Source: Methylobacterium sp. J-077 (GTDB taxonomy: Bacteria > Pseudomonadota > Alphaproteobacteria > Rhizobiales > Beijerinckiaceae). Taken from it: 64,000 bases of DNA. Of the stretch, positions 27,690 to 38,289 are shown one piece after another; the first letter of the stretch is position 1; each line of letters opens with the position of its first letter. The notes under the pieces were generated by a model. It saw nothing but the letters and a program-made list of their open reading frames with translations. It did not search any database and was not told where the DNA came from. A program made the position numbers and the translations under genes. The DNA lies in assembly GCF_022829365.1 (NCBI RefSeq), contig NZ_JAKSYJ010000167.1:1-64000 (forward strand), read 5' to 3'.

Positions 27690-29123
27690 GTGACGATCGA
27701 AGTAACGACGGCCGTCTGGCTTACGGTGGGGGCGATCCACCTAGCCGTTATTGCCCGCGCCATGCTCCTAGACGGACGGGACCCCTACGCTCGGGCCGCA
27801 TGGCTCATCCTGCTGGTCGCCCTGCCCGGCGTCGGCATCCTTCTCTACGTCCTGTTCGGTGAGCCTTGGATCTCGACCGGCTTCCGGAAACGCTCCGGGG
27901 AGGCCTACGAAGCGCTGCTGCCCTTCGCGCAGCAAGCCGTTTCGCAGGTGAGGGATCAAAAAGCCGAAATCCCGTTCCGCACCTGCGAGGCCGCGGCTCG
28001 TTGGCCCGTGTCCGCAGGCAACACGGCCGAGGTCGCACCGAGCTCCGACATGGCCATCGACATGATCGTGGCAGACCTCGACGCCGCCCGCCATTCGGTC
28101 CATCTGTCGTTCTACATCTGGTTGAGCGATCGCAACGGTACCAAGGTGGCGGAGGCGGTATGCCGCGCCGCGCGCCGCGGAGTTACTTGCCGCATCGTGG
28201 CCGATGCGGTCGGCTCGCGATGGCTCATCCGCTCCGAATTATGGACGTCGATGCGGGACGCCGGCGCGCGGCTGTGCCCGTCGCTGCCTCCGGCGCTGGG
28301 ACTCGGTTTTCTCACCGGCCACCGCGCCGACTTGCGCAACCACCGCAAGGTCATCGTCGTCGACGGCCACGTGACTTGGTGCGGCAGTCAGAACTGCGCC
28401 GATCCAGCATTCCTTCCGAAGCATCGCTTCGCGCCGTGGGTCGATATCCTTATCCGCTACGAAGGTCCCGTTGCACGACAGGCCGAGATCATCTTCGCCT
28501 CGGCCTGGACGACGGAGACTGGCGAGGACTTGCGAGGGGAACTCGCAGTCGATCCACCAACATCCCGCCCAAAGGGCTTCCCCGCGATCGCGGTCGGAAC
28601 CGGCCCCATGTCGCCGCACGCGACGATGACCGACATCTTCGTGTCGCTCCTGGCGAGTGCGCGCGGGTGGGCGACGATCACCACTCCGTACTTTGCACCC
28701 GACCTGCCGCTGCTCGACGCGATCGTCGCGGCGTCACGGCGCGGCGTCGACGTAACGATCGTCTTGCCCCGCCGCAACGACAGCCGCATCGTGCGCGCTA
28801 TAAGCCGTGCCTACTATCCCGTTCTCGTGCGAGCCGGCGTCCATATCCACGAATATCAAGCCGGCCTTCTACACGCCAAGACCGTGGTCGTGGATGACCG
28901 ATTCGCGTTGGTCGGGTCGGCGAACATGGACCGCCGCAGCTTGGACCTGAACTTCGAGAACAATATCTTGTTCGAGTCCGTCGAGCTCACCCAGGCGGTA
29001 CACGAACATCAACAACGATGGCTGTTGGACGCGATCGAGCTTGATGGCGAGGCGATCACGGAGCGTACGTTGCCGCGACGGTTCGTCGACAATCTACTGA
29101 CGATGGTATCGCCGCTCTTCTGA
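27690..29123 (+). CDS. Cardiolipin synthase-like phospholipase D protein
   Basis: A 477-residue membrane enzyme: two N-terminal hydrophobic helices, then two HKD motifs, RNHRKVIVVDG at about residue 218 and LLHAKTVVVDD at about 395, each with the expected H-x-K-x4-D. This is the bacterial cardiolipin synthase layout (two phosphatidylglycerol to cardiolipin plus glycerol). GTG start preceded by GAGGGAGA. It ends the metabolic island; the next genes are broken. Confidence 0.9.
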   Translation: MTIEVTTAVWLTVGAIHLAVIARAMLLDGRDPYARAAWLILLVALPGVGILLYVLFGEPWISTGFRKRSGEAYEALLPFAQQAVSQVRDQKAEIPFRTCEAAARWPVSAGNTAEVAPSSDMAIDMIVADLDAARHSVHLSFYIWLSDRNGTKVAEAVCRAARRGVTCRIVADAVGSRWLIRSELWTSMRDAGARLCPSLPPALGLGFLTGHRADLRNHRKVIVVDGHVTWCGSQNCADPAFLPKHRFAPWVDILIRYEGPVARQAEIIFASAWTTETGEDLRGELAVDPPTSRPKGFPAIAVGTGPMSPHATMTDIFVSLLASARGWATITTPYFAPDLPLLDAIVAASRRGVDVTIVLPRRNDSRIVRAISRAYYPVLVRAGVHIHEYQAGLLHAKTVVVDDRFALVGSANMDRRSLDLNFENNILFESVELTQAVHEHQQRWLLDAIELDGEAITERTLPRRFVDNLLTMVSPLF

Positions 29124-29374
29124 TCCGACCTCGTTGCCTCGATCCTGCGCCTGCACCACGCCGGTAGCCCTGGCGGTATGTCGCGCCCGCAATTGAGTGG
29201 CGGCGGGCGGTTGCCGCACGCCATAAGGAGACCGCCGTGTCCCTTGATGGCCTTGCCGCCGCACTCGATCCCCTTCCATCGACGCCGGCCACCGACTGTT
29301 CGGTCCCGTTCGAGGACCGGTGTGCGCACTGCCCAGGGGCGCCCGGATTAGCAGTGGCACGTCCCTGACGAAGT

Positions 29375-29727
29375 TCAGCCCGAATGCTCCTGGTCGTAGA
29401 CGTCCCGGCATCGCTCGATCATTGGCAAATGATCCTTGATCCACGAGGTGAAGCCTTCCAGGGCGGGTAGCCTGCTCGCTCCCATGGCGGGCAACTCGTA
29501 CTCCACGCGGGAGGCACCTCCGGGAGATAGTGGCGGTTGAGCAACCCGTCGCGTTCGAGGTGGCGCAGCGTCAAGGTCAAAGTGCACTGCGTGATCCCTT
29601 CGATGCTCTTCGTCACGGCCGAGAAGCGGAGACGATGGCCTTCGGCGACCGCGAGGTGGGACATAACCAGGATCGTTCACTTGTTGCCCAGCTGTGCTAG
29701 GATGTTATTCGGGACGCAGGGGCGGAA
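29375..29727 (-). pseudogene. HxlR-family regulator remnant (nonsense plus frameshift)
   Basis: Two frames together make a full HxlR winged-helix regulator: ILAQLGNK, stop, TILVMSHLA, then TLTLRHLERDGLLNRHY and PEVPP in one frame, and RVEYELPAMG to the end in another. A TGA at 29677-29679 replaces the invariant Trp of GNKWT, and one C appears missing in a CCC run near 29510. It lies next to an SDR fragment on the opposite strand, a common HxlR pairing, so this was probably a regulator-reductase locus that decayed. The original start cannot be fixed. Confidence 0.7.
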
Positions 29728-29859
29728 GCGCGCATCTGCGTCCTGCCCTCAGGCTCGCTTGGCTATGTTGGATCGCTCGACGGACTACCTCTGTCGTTGT
29801 GGTGCTGCCGTGAAGAACTTGGCCTATAGCGCGTTGCTCCACTCCAACGTAAAGAGGGC

Positions 29860-30005
29860 ACCATCAGATTCTGGGATCAAACATCTCATCGGTCGGACCC
29901 CGCTCGGGCGGATTGGTCGCCCCGAGGCCATCGCTGAGGTGGTAGCGTTCATTGCGTCGAACGAGGTCCCCTAGATAACCGCGACCACCATCGACGTTGC
30001 TGGTA
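29860..30005 (+). pseudogene. SDR oxidoreductase, C-terminal fragment
   Basis: Only the tail of a short-chain dehydrogenase is left: TPLGRIGRPEAIAEVVAFIA, then NEVP, a TAG at 29972-29974, then ITATTIDVAG, matching the family's conserved end. The Rossmann and YxxxK parts are missing. The stop sits where a Trp or Tyr codon would be expected. It is divergent from the HxlR remnant. Confidence 0.6.
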
Positions 30006-30433
30006 AGCTTGTATTCTGGGTTCAGCTTCGATCGATGGGCGAGCGGTCAGTTTCCGAACTCTGTGAGGAGACCGAGATGAGCCACCAGGGCCATCTGGGA
30101 GACGAGCGGATCGCGAACCTACGGCCGTCCATCCGAGCGGCTACGGCAAACCGTTCGTTGAGTTTGGGTTTGCCCAATCCGAATAGATGTACTGAAGGTT
30201 TGGCAGGCTATGCATTTGCGGCTTCGATTAGACAGTGCCGCATCCGATCGACAAACGGGGATCGGTAGTCCGGGCTGAACTGCAGGGGTGGTGGGTCATG
30301 GAAGCCCTCGACGTTGCCCTCGTTCGCAATAGAACAGACGGAGTGGATGGCTCCCGTTCCGACTGACGGCATCTAGGTGCCAAGATGTGGTTGCTATTGA
30401 TGAAGCAGCCACGCAGATGCAGGAGCCATCCGC
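30006..30433. other. Spacer before the IS110-like element
   Basis: No credible gene. A short frame from 30077 (MSHQGHLGDERI) has no recognisable motif. The last part probably includes the left end of the IS110-like element, but I could not define its border. Confidence 0.35.
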
Positions 30434-31460
30434 ATGGAGATCACCGCCGTAGGCATCAATCTGGCCAAGAGCATCTATTATGTTCAAGCCGTCGATGCAG
30501 CTGGGCACGTCGTCGTTCGCAAGGCGATGAAGCTGGCGCAGGTCGTGCCGTTCTTCCCCATGCTGTCGCGATGCCTGATCGACAAGGAGGCGTGCGGCAC
30601 GTCCCACCACTGGGCCCGGGAACTGACGAAGCTCGGCCATGAGGTCCGGCTAATGCCGCCGGCTTACGTGAAGCCGTATGTCAAGCGCGGCAAGATCGAT
30701 GCGAACGATGCCGCCGCTATCTGCGAGGCGGTGATGCGCCCGAGCATGCGCTTCGTGCCGGTGAAGTCGACCGAGCAGCAGGCGGCGCTGACGCTGCACC
30801 GGACGCGCGACCTACTGGTCCAGCAACGCACGCAGCTGGTGAACATGATCCGGGGCCTGCTCGTCGAGTTTGGGATCGAGATGGCGCGGCGCTGCGCCAC
30901 GCGCTCGAACTGGCGGCGCGCCTCTCGGCCGGAGTCGCGGCCGAGGTGCCACCCCCGGCCCAGCGCGTGGTGACCGGGCTGGCCGATCAGATTGTGGAGC
31001 CTTGCAGATACAGCTCACCCGGCTGGAGAGGGAGTTGCTGGCCTGGCATCGTGACAGCGACCTGTCGCAGCGTCTGGCGACGATCCCTGGTGTCGGCATC
31101 GTCTCGGCGACCGCGCTGGCCGCCTCGGTAAGCGAGCCCGAGCGCTTCCGCTCCGGTCGGCAGTTTGCGGCTTCGTTGGGACTGACACCGCTGCAGAACT
31201 GCAGTGGCGGAAAGGAGCGCCTGGGCCGGATCTCACGCATGGGCGACCGCTACCTGCGCCGCCTGCTCGTGGTCGGCATGACCTCCCTGATCCGCCGCGC
31301 GAAGGTGACGCCGACCTCGGTCGACCCACGGTTGCCGGCACTGCTCCAGCGCAAGCCGGCGCGCGGTAACCGTGGCGGCGGCCAATCGCCGGCGCGGGTC
31401 GCCTGGGCGATCATGACTCGCGGCGGCACCTACCGCGCACCGGCGACCGTGGTAACCTGA
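30434..31460 (+). mobile_element. IS110-family transposase, frameshifted
   Basis: A DEDD transposase split over three frames. The N-terminal half runs from MEITAVGINLAKSIYYVQ through RGKIDANDAAAICEAVM. A middle piece (PPPAQRVVTGLADQIV) and the transposase-20 half (LATIPGVGIVSATALAASV, FAASLGLTPLQNCSGGKERL, ISRMGDRYLRRLL) follow in other frames, implying two indels near 30880 and 31005. The first catalytic Asp (GID in relatives) is Asn here. The element is almost certainly inactive. Confidence 0.8.
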
Positions 31461-31819
31461 CAGCACGGAGAGGAGGTTTATTGTGTCTGCGAGTACGATG
31501 AGAGTTGATGGCGAACCAGTCAGACCGGGAGCCGGGACACCCCGCCGCCAGTCCAGGGCGTCATAGCCCGCGACGCAGCTTGGAACCCGGTTCGCGGATA
31601 CCATCAGGGCCAGCACTCAACATGCACGACTGCATCAACAGGCCGGACACAAGACTGCACCCAACCAACGCGCCAGAAACTCAATTCGCCACTTGCAATG
31701 CGGGAGCCGTCCACACAAGACGTACGGTCCGGGCGGCACCATTTCGCCGTAGCCATGTCCGCCCAATGCGCATGGAAATACATGCGGCACCCGGTCTCCT
31801 CAAACCTGGATGGACACCA

Positions 31820-32548
31820 ATGAGCCGGATGAGCAACAAGATCGCGGTCGTGGTCGGCGGCCGCGGCATCGGCCATGCCATCGTTCGCCGATTTGCCGCC
31901 GAAGGTGCGTGCGTCTATGCCACCAGCCGTGAAACCATCTACGAAAATTCGACCGCGGACTACGACGGGGGCAGCATACGCGGCGTGCGGGCCGATGCTG
32001 GGAACCTTGCTGATCTTGGACAGGTCTTCGCGAGGGTCCGTACCGATGAGGGTCGGCTCGACAGCCTCGTGATCAACGCCGGTACGGGCGGGGTGGCCTC
32101 CCTCGGCGAGATCAACCAGGCTTACTTCGATCAGGTCTTCGGACTGAATGTGCGCGCAATGGTCTTCGCGGTGCAAGGAGCGATCGAACTCATGCGCGAA
32201 GGCGGTGCGATCGTGCTCGTCGGTTCCACCGCTGATACGTCGGGTGCCAGGGGCCACGGCGTCTACAGCGCCTCGAAGGCGGCGGTACGCTCGTTCGCGC
32301 GCACGTGGGCGAACGAGCTTGCCCCGAGAGGCATCCGTGTCAACGTCGTCAGCCCTGGCCCAACCGACACCGCGACTTTCCGGGCCACGCCTCAGGCCGT
32401 GCGCGACGCGCTGACAAGAACGATCCCGCTCGGCCGGATCGCGAGACCGGACGAGGTGGCCGCCGCGGCTCTCTTCCTGGCAAGCGACGAGAGCAGCTTC
32501 ACCACCGGCTCCGAACTCTGCGTCGATGGCGGCGCGGCTCAAATCTGA
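31820..32548 (+). CDS. SDR-family oxidoreductase
   Basis: A 242-residue short-chain dehydrogenase. Catalytic YSASK is present, with the NAG-type motif INAGTGG and a complete C-terminal end (PLGRIARPDEVAAAALFLAS, TGSELCVDGG). The cofactor loop reads VVVGGRGIG, one residue shorter than the usual TGGxxGIG, which may weaken NAD(P) binding. Another in-frame ATG lies three codons downstream. It is intact in a zone of broken genes; substrate unknown. Confidence 0.82.
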   Translation: MSRMSNKIAVVVGGRGIGHAIVRRFAAEGACVYATSRETIYENSTADYDGGSIRGVRADAGNLADLGQVFARVRTDEGRLDSLVINAGTGGVASLGEINQAYFDQVFGLNVRAMVFAVQGAIELMREGGAIVLVGSTADTSGARGHGVYSASKAAVRSFARTWANELAPRGIRVNVVSPGPTDTATFRATPQAVRDALTRTIPLGRIARPDEVAAAALFLASDESSFTTGSELCVDGGAAQI

Positions 32549-33437
32549 CGACAAGGCATCGTAACTACGTTGAGGTTCAACGGCCTCGCCGACGCCGGAG
32601 GCCAATTCCGTCATCGGACGAATCCCCGGATTGATGTGCCGTCCTGACGTTCGTGAGACTATGCTCCTGCGGAAGGTCGCCAGAATGTCTAAACCAAGTC
32701 GGCCAGCCTCTTACGTCGGCCGTTCCCGATCGCCGTGGGCGAAAGTGTTTGGTCCCGGTGACCTGCCGAAGCATCGGGAGCCCAGATGTTGAGAGGGGTC
32801 GCGATAAGGGCGGCGTAGGGATTGGTTCGCAGGAAATCCCTGCGTGGTAGCAAAGCGCACAGCCTTGGAAGAACCAAGTCCATCACTTTCCGCAATTCGG
32901 AAACATGTCTAGTCGTAGTGACAACGCAAAGCGGTTCCGGTCCAAAGCACGAGCAAGAAAGGAGGTCCACGGGGTAGATCGTACCTCCTGCACTCGTGCC
33001 TGCCGACGACGGACTGCCATAGGTTACATCTCATATGCGCCTCACAGCATAAGTCGGTTGGTAGCGAACAGGGTGACGGCGGGCGTTTCTGCGCACTAGT
33101 CCCTCTCCCTCGTGAGTTTCACTGCTGGCCAGGAATCGGCTTTTACGCTTGCGGTAAAGCATTGACCTGACCGGCTGGCTTCGGACCGGGCTGATTGAGA
33201 GGATCAGCCTGGTGCAGAGGAGTTGGGGATGAAGCGAGGACAGAGGCCGAGCGCGGACTGCCAATAAATGCATCGAGAACTTTGTTTCGCTCGAGCGGGT
33301 GGTAATCATACGCGGCGGACGTCCTGCTTCCGGCTCGGCAGGTGCTATGAGCCGATCCACGGTCCCGACAATCCAGAGATGGGTCACCTGCGCACCCTCT
33401 CAATATTCAAGGAATCGGTAAACGGACCGACGGTGGG
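32549..33437. other. Gene-poor stretch with an IS-end remnant
   Basis: No gene is supported. The IS-like repeat at 33166-33246 is the only recognisable item; after it a short frame (MKRGQRPSADC) starts as an IS leader might and stops at once. Other open frames lack motifs. Confidence 0.4.
33166..33246 (+). repeat. IS-end-like repeat, copy B
   Basis: Second copy of the 81-base repeat at 27005-27085, same orientation. Here the inner end reads GGGGATGAAGCGAGGACAG, giving ATG with a nearby AGAGGAG, so in the intact element this may be the transposase start. The frame ends after twelve codons. Confidence 0.65.
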
Positions 33438-34095
33438 CTAGCCGACGCTCTTGGTCACCTCGCGGCGCAATTCCGGTATGCGCGCCCAAGGCTCAGTGGT
33501 CCGGGCCATCACTTTGAGGCGCGACCCGACCGCCGTCTCACGCACTGCCAGGACCGCATCCCAGGCTGACGCGAAGGCCTTGACACAGGTTGGGTCAAAA
33601 TAGCAGCCACTGTCGCCTTGGATACAGCCTAGCGCCTCCTCGACCGCCATGGCCGTCTTGTACGGTCGCACCATGGTCAGGGCGTCGAACACATCCGCCA
33701 CGGCGACGATCCGGGCCGACAAAGGGATGGCCTCACCGGCCAAGCCGTGCGGGTAGCCGCTGCCGTCCCATTTCTCATGATAGGCCTCGGCAATCTCAGC
33801 GGCCAGGCAGATCAGCTCCGAACCGATGCCGCCCAGGATCCGCCTACCGATGATCTGGTGTGTGCGGATATCGTCGAACTCGGCTCATCGAGCCTCCCCT
33901 TCTTTAGCAGGATCCCATCGGGCACGGCGACCTTACCCACGTCGTGCAGGGGGGGCCGCGAGGTACAGGCGCTAGCAGTAATCCTCCGACAGCCCCATCG
34001 CCTCGGCGATGATCTGACTGTAGCGCGCGACACGCCAGGTATGGTCGCCGGTGTCGTTGTCCCGTTGCGGGAACAGGTAAAGTAATCTGTATCGG
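33438..34095 (-). pseudogene. HD-GYP domain phosphodiesterase remnant
   Basis: Pieces in different frames reconstruct an HD-GYP domain: TGDHTWRVARYSQIIAEAMG, a TAG after SEDYC, LAAPLHDVGKVAVPDGILLK, then [14 protein letters not shown] and [17 protein letters not shown] to the end. HD and GYP signatures are both visible, so the ancestor would have hydrolysed cyclic di-GMP. At least one stop and frameshifts break it, and the N-terminal sensor domain is lost near 34100, where an FAH-family fragment begins on the other strand. Confidence 0.72.
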
Positions 34096-34119
34096 CACCA
34101 ATTTTATCGATCACGTTAA

Positions 34120-34671
34120 AAAAAGAACGCTGAGGTACCAGCACACCCGACCTTCTTCGCATGCTTCGCGATCAGTCTGATCGGGCACGATGCGTCGATG
34201 CTGCGCCCCAAGGTTTCGCACGAACTCGACTACGAGGGAGAGTTGACCGTCATCATCGGCAAGGGTTGGCGCTACATCCCGGCGGAGAACGCACTCGATC
34301 ACGTCGCGGGCTACACCATCGCGAACGATGGCACGGTGAGGAATTTCCAGTTCGATACCTCGCAATGGACGATGGGCAAGAACTTCGACGGTACCGGCGC
34401 CCTCGGCCCCTTTCTGGTGACGGCCGACGAGGTTGCGGCGGGAGATAAGGGCCTACTCCTCGAGACCCGCCTCAACAGTGAGGTCGTCCAGCGAGCGTCG
34501 ACCAGCGAAATGATCTACAACGTGGCAACGTGCGTCTCTTTCGTCAGCCAAGGGATCACGCTCGAGCCCGGCGATGCCATCATGATGGGCACGCCGTCGG
34601 GCATCGGCTACAAACGGAACCCCCGTCTCTTCATGAGATCGGGTGACTTGGTCGAGGTCAAAATCGAGTGA
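34120..34671 (+). pseudogene. Fumarylacetoacetate hydrolase-family protein, 5'-truncated
   Basis: The C-terminal FAH fold is intact in one frame: LDYEGELTVIIGKG, GYTIANDGTVRNFQ, GKNFDGTGALGPFLV, TRLNSEVVQ and the closing PGDAIMMGTPSGIGY, including acidic metal ligands. Homology continues upstream of ATG 34198 to about 34120 (HPTFFACFAISLIGH) but the first 60-100 residues of the family are missing, replaced by the HD-GYP remnant. Members hydrolyse or decarboxylate acyl-pyruvate-type products of aromatic breakdown. Probably inactive. Confidence 0.7.
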
Positions 34672-34865
34672 TTGGGCATGCTTTCCAATTCAATCATTGA
34701 TGGATAATGTCGGATTTGGCCTTGGCGCCAAAACAAATTTCTTGATTTTATCAATCCTCAAGTCAGACCTCATAAAAAATAATCATTTTGCAACATCATG
34801 ATAGAAGCTCTAGATTTTTCTGAAAATCGTGAATCGTATCGGACGCTAATATAAGGGGCAGCACT

Positions 34866-35660
34866 ATGAAGATTGATGTGACCGGAAAGCTTGCCATCGT
34901 TTCGGGGTCGTCCGCAGGTATAGGACTTGGCTGCGCCATGGCTTTGGCAAAGGCGGGCGCGGATGTGGTCTTGGTCGCACGAAGTCGTGACGCCCTACAC
35001 GCCGCCGAGATACAAGTCAGGGCGCTCGGCGGATCCGGCGAGGTTAGGACCGTCGAGGCCGACCTCTCGACGGAGGAGGGATGCGGGCGACTGACTAACG
35101 AGCAGCCTCGGTGCGATATTCTCGTAAATAATCTTGGAGTGTACGATCCGAAGTCGTTTTTGGAGACCCCGGACCAGGACTGGCAGCGCCTATTCGACAT
35201 CAACGTGATGTGCGGTGTGAGGCTCTCGCGCGCCTACCTTCCCGCTATGATGTCGAGCGGTTGGGGACGCGTAATCTTCCTCAGCTCAGTGGATGGAGTC
35301 CTCGCGTCCATCGACAGCCTGCACTACGGGGTGACCAAGGCGGCAGTTCTCGCGCTATCCCATGGGCTGGCTAAGTTCGCGGGCACATCCGGCGTGACGG
35401 TGAACGCCGTACTCCCAGCGGTGACCAAAACAGAATGGGTAGCTGCGATGTTACAGGGTATGGCCGGTAAGGCGGGCAGGTCGGTCGATGATCTGACGCG
35501 GGACGCTATTGTGCAGCGCTACCCGACATCCATCGACAAACGCATCCATACCGTGGGCGAAGTCGCAAATCTCGTCGCATACCTGTGCTGCCCGCTCTCC
35601 TCGGCAACGACGGGAGCGACGTTCCGCGCCGATGGAGGCGTGATCGATACCATCCTATGA
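34866..35660 (+). CDS. SDR-family oxidoreductase
   Basis: A 264-residue short-chain dehydrogenase with SGSSAGIG at residues 13-20, NNLGVY (normally NNAG), Ser in FLSSVDG and YGVTK as catalytic Tyr-Lys. The unusually spaced C-terminal region (about 200-225) may form a substrate lid. AAGGGGCAGC lies before the ATG. It follows the FAH fragment by 190 AT-rich bases; both could belong to a lost aromatic-acid pathway together with the broken decarboxylase downstream. Substrate unknown. Confidence 0.85.
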   Translation: MKIDVTGKLAIVSGSSAGIGLGCAMALAKAGADVVLVARSRDALHAAEIQVRALGGSGEVRTVEADLSTEEGCGRLTNEQPRCDILVNNLGVYDPKSFLETPDQDWQRLFDINVMCGVRLSRAYLPAMMSSGWGRVIFLSSVDGVLASIDSLHYGVTKAAVLALSHGLAKFAGTSGVTVNAVLPAVTKTEWVAAMLQGMAGKAGRSVDDLTRDAIVQRYPTSIDKRIHTVGEVANLVAYLCCPLSSATTGATFRADGGVIDTIL

Positions 35661-36222
35661 CCCCCCCACTCAATCGCGTTCCGCTGCACAGCCAAGCTCA
35701 GTTGCCTCGATACGAGGGTCGCGTGCGCAATGTGCCCGTGCGCATGCCGATTATCTCCACAGGGGCCTGACCGGTTCGCGTCCCTACAACCGGGTGCTTC
35801 CGGTTATGGCCGTTGTAGCCACGTGCCCACTGCTTGCGGCCACTTACGCCCAACGCTCGGGCCCCATGATCTTGTCCGCCGCATGATCGATGGGCCGTGA
35901 GACCAACGCAAATAGTACTACAATTCTTAAGTAAAACCCGACTCAAATGTTGCCATATCAATGCATCGCAGAAAGCATAAGTCGCTTTGTACTTCAATTA
36001 GGTACTTGTTTGGACTCATAATTTCATGAATCCGCCTTGAGCGATCGTTAAATCAGTATTCATTCCTGCAATCGCATGGAACAATTATTATAAAATAAAT
36101 AGATTTTCGATACTGCATTAATCGTATCACCGGATGCCAAATGTGCGTCGAATGGGCAGGTTCGGAATAAATGAGCGAATCAACCGAAGAAGGAACGCCG
36201 ATCCGCAAACTTGCTGCATCGA
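35661..36222. other. AT-rich intergenic stretch
   Basis: 35900-36130 is clearly AT-rich, with several T/A runs, and probably held the promoter of the decarboxylase-like pseudogene. No gene could be supported. A frame near 35780 (PYNRVLPVMAVVATCPLLAATYAQ) looks membrane-like but has no start and is short; it may be a transporter scrap. Confidence 0.4.
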
Positions 36223-37319
36223 ATGCCCCCTGAAAACGAGCGCACGGTGCTGCGGGCGACGCACGATCTGATGCGCCGCCTTGGCCTTGCGACGGTATTC
36301 GGCAATCCTGGCTCGACCGAACAGAACTTTCTCGAGGATTGGCCCTCCGACTTCACGTATGTCCTTGGCCTGCAGGAAGCGAGCGTCCTGGGGATGGCTA
36401 ATGGCTGGTCGCGCATCATGCGCCGCCCCGCGTTGGTGAGCCTGCACTCCGGTGCCGGCGTCGGGAATCCCATGGGTAATCTCCTCAATGCCTGGTACGA
36501 TAAGGCTCCTCTGATCCTGCTTGCCGAGCAGCAAGTACGCGCGATGGCCGCGCTGGAACGATGCTCACAGACATAGACACGACGCTTCTGCCGCGACCAT
36601 ACGTCAAGTTCGCGCTTGAACCCTTTCGGGTCGAATGCGTGCCGGTCGGTCTCGCACATGCCTATGCCGCAGCCATGTAGCCCCCCAGCGGGCCAGTCTT
36701 CCTTTCCGTGCCGTTTGACGACTGGGACAAGCCGCAGGGCCGGCCGGTGCTCGCGAGATCCATACAGACCCAGCTCGCCGCCTCGTCCAAAGTCATGCAG
36801 CCCGTCGCCGATGTCATGACGGGCGCGAGCGCCCGTCATGGTGGTCGGCGGCGGCGTCAGCCGTTCGGCGGATGGTCCGACGCGATCGCACTGGCAGAGA
36901 GATTACGCTGCGCTGTCTACAGCGCGCCCTTTGACAGAGGTGGGTTCCCCGAAGACCACACGCTCTATCAAGGCACCCTGCGGCCATCGATTGCGGCCGT
37001 CCGCGAGACGCTCTCGCAGTATGATGCAATGCTCGTCGTTGGCGCGCCGGTGTTCCGCTACTGCCCCTACTCAGACGGCGAATGCGTGCCGAAGCATATG
37101 AGCGTCTTCCAGGTCGTTGACGATGTGACGGAGATCTCGCGAGCGCCCATTGGATCTGGCATCCTTGCCGATTCCGCCGAGGCGATGCGTGTCCTCGCTG
37201 CGCTCGTGCCGCCCACGGATCGCTCGCCACCGCCGCCCCGAGTTCATCCTCCCGCGCCAGAGCCGGCATCGGTCATAACCAACGAGGCGCTCGTACATAC
37301 CCTTTCACTAGTGCACTGA
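36223..37319 (+). pseudogene. Benzoylformate decarboxylase-like ThDP enzyme, broken and truncated
   Basis: Starts as a normal ThDP decarboxylase (DLMRRLGLATVFGNPGSTEQ, LQEASVLGMANGWSR) and continues through LPRPYVKFALEP, SGPVFLSVPFDDWD, the middle domain (WSDAIALAERLRCAVYSAP, GGFPEDHTLYQG) and ITNEALVHTL. The pieces lie in several frames: a shift near 36557, a TAG in AAAM-stop-PPSG near 36678, and compensating shifts around 36830-36880. The C-terminal ThDP-binding domain is missing; homology stops at an IS630-like fragment. Resembles mandelate-pathway MdlC. Confidence 0.75.
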
Positions 37320-37320
37320 C

Positions 37321-38190
37321 TCAGACGGATAGTTCAGGAGATCGGCTGACGGCGGCGAGGATGTCGGTGGCGGGCTTGGTCCAGACGAAAGGCCTGGCGC
37401 AGCGGTTGTGCTCGGCGATGTAGCGTTTGATCGCCGCCTGCAGGTCGACGACGCCGGTGAAGGAACCGCGTCGCAACCGACGACGGGTCAGCGCTGAGAA
37501 GAAGTTCTCGACCGCGTTGAGCCACGAGGCCGAGGTCGGGGTGAAGTGGAAGGTCCAGCGTGGGTGGCGAGCCAGCCAGGCGCGCACCTTTGGATGCTTG
37601 TGAGTGGCGACATTGTCGAGGATCGCGTGGATCGCCTTGCCGGGCGGGACAGCGGCTTCGACAGCGTTGAGGAACCGGACGAACTCGCTGTTACGGTGGC
37701 GCTGCATGCAGCGGCCGAGCACGGTGCCCGCCAGGACGTCGAGGGCGGCAAACAGGTTCGTCGTGCCGTGACGGGTATAGTCGTGGGTCTGGGTGGCGGG
37801 ATGGCCGGGGGCGAGCGGCCGGTCGGGGCGGGTCCGCTCCAGGCCCTGGATCTGGCTCTTCTCGTCGATGGACAGCACCACCGCGTGGGCGGGTGGGGTC
37901 ATGTAGAGGTCGACGACATCCTCGACCTTGGCGGCGAAAGCGAGGTCGCGCGAGCGCTTGAACGTGCGCAGGCGGTGCGGTTGGAGGCGGTGAGCGTCCC
38001 AGATCCGCTGCACGGCGCGTAACGAGATCCCGACCGCACGGGCCACGGCACGGCCGGTCCAATGGGTGACCTTGCCCTGCGGCTCCGAGCAGGTCAGCGC
38101 CAGCACTTCGGCCACCGTCTCGGTCGAATGGGGCGGCGTGCCGGGCGGACGCGTCTTGTCGCGCAGCAGACACAACGCCGTCACCTCGCG
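37321..38190 (-). mobile_element. IS630-family transposase, 5'-truncated
   Basis: The DDE part of an IS630 transposase is complete: SIDEKSQIQGLERT carries the first Asp, ILDNVATHK the second, and WLNAVENFF the Glu. The helix-turn-helix start is missing; similarity begins near LLRDKTRPPG. The 3' end abuts the broken decarboxylase and the 5' end joins an IS256 fragment without a stop between, giving an artificial fused frame. No terminal repeats could be defined. Confidence 0.78.
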
Positions 38191-38289
38191 CGTGAAGACC
38201 CTCGTGCCGATGCGTGACCCCCAGAGGCTGCACGCGCTCGTCGCCAACTCAGCGGCCATCGAGGCCGTCTGTTGCCAGATCGGCTCGAC

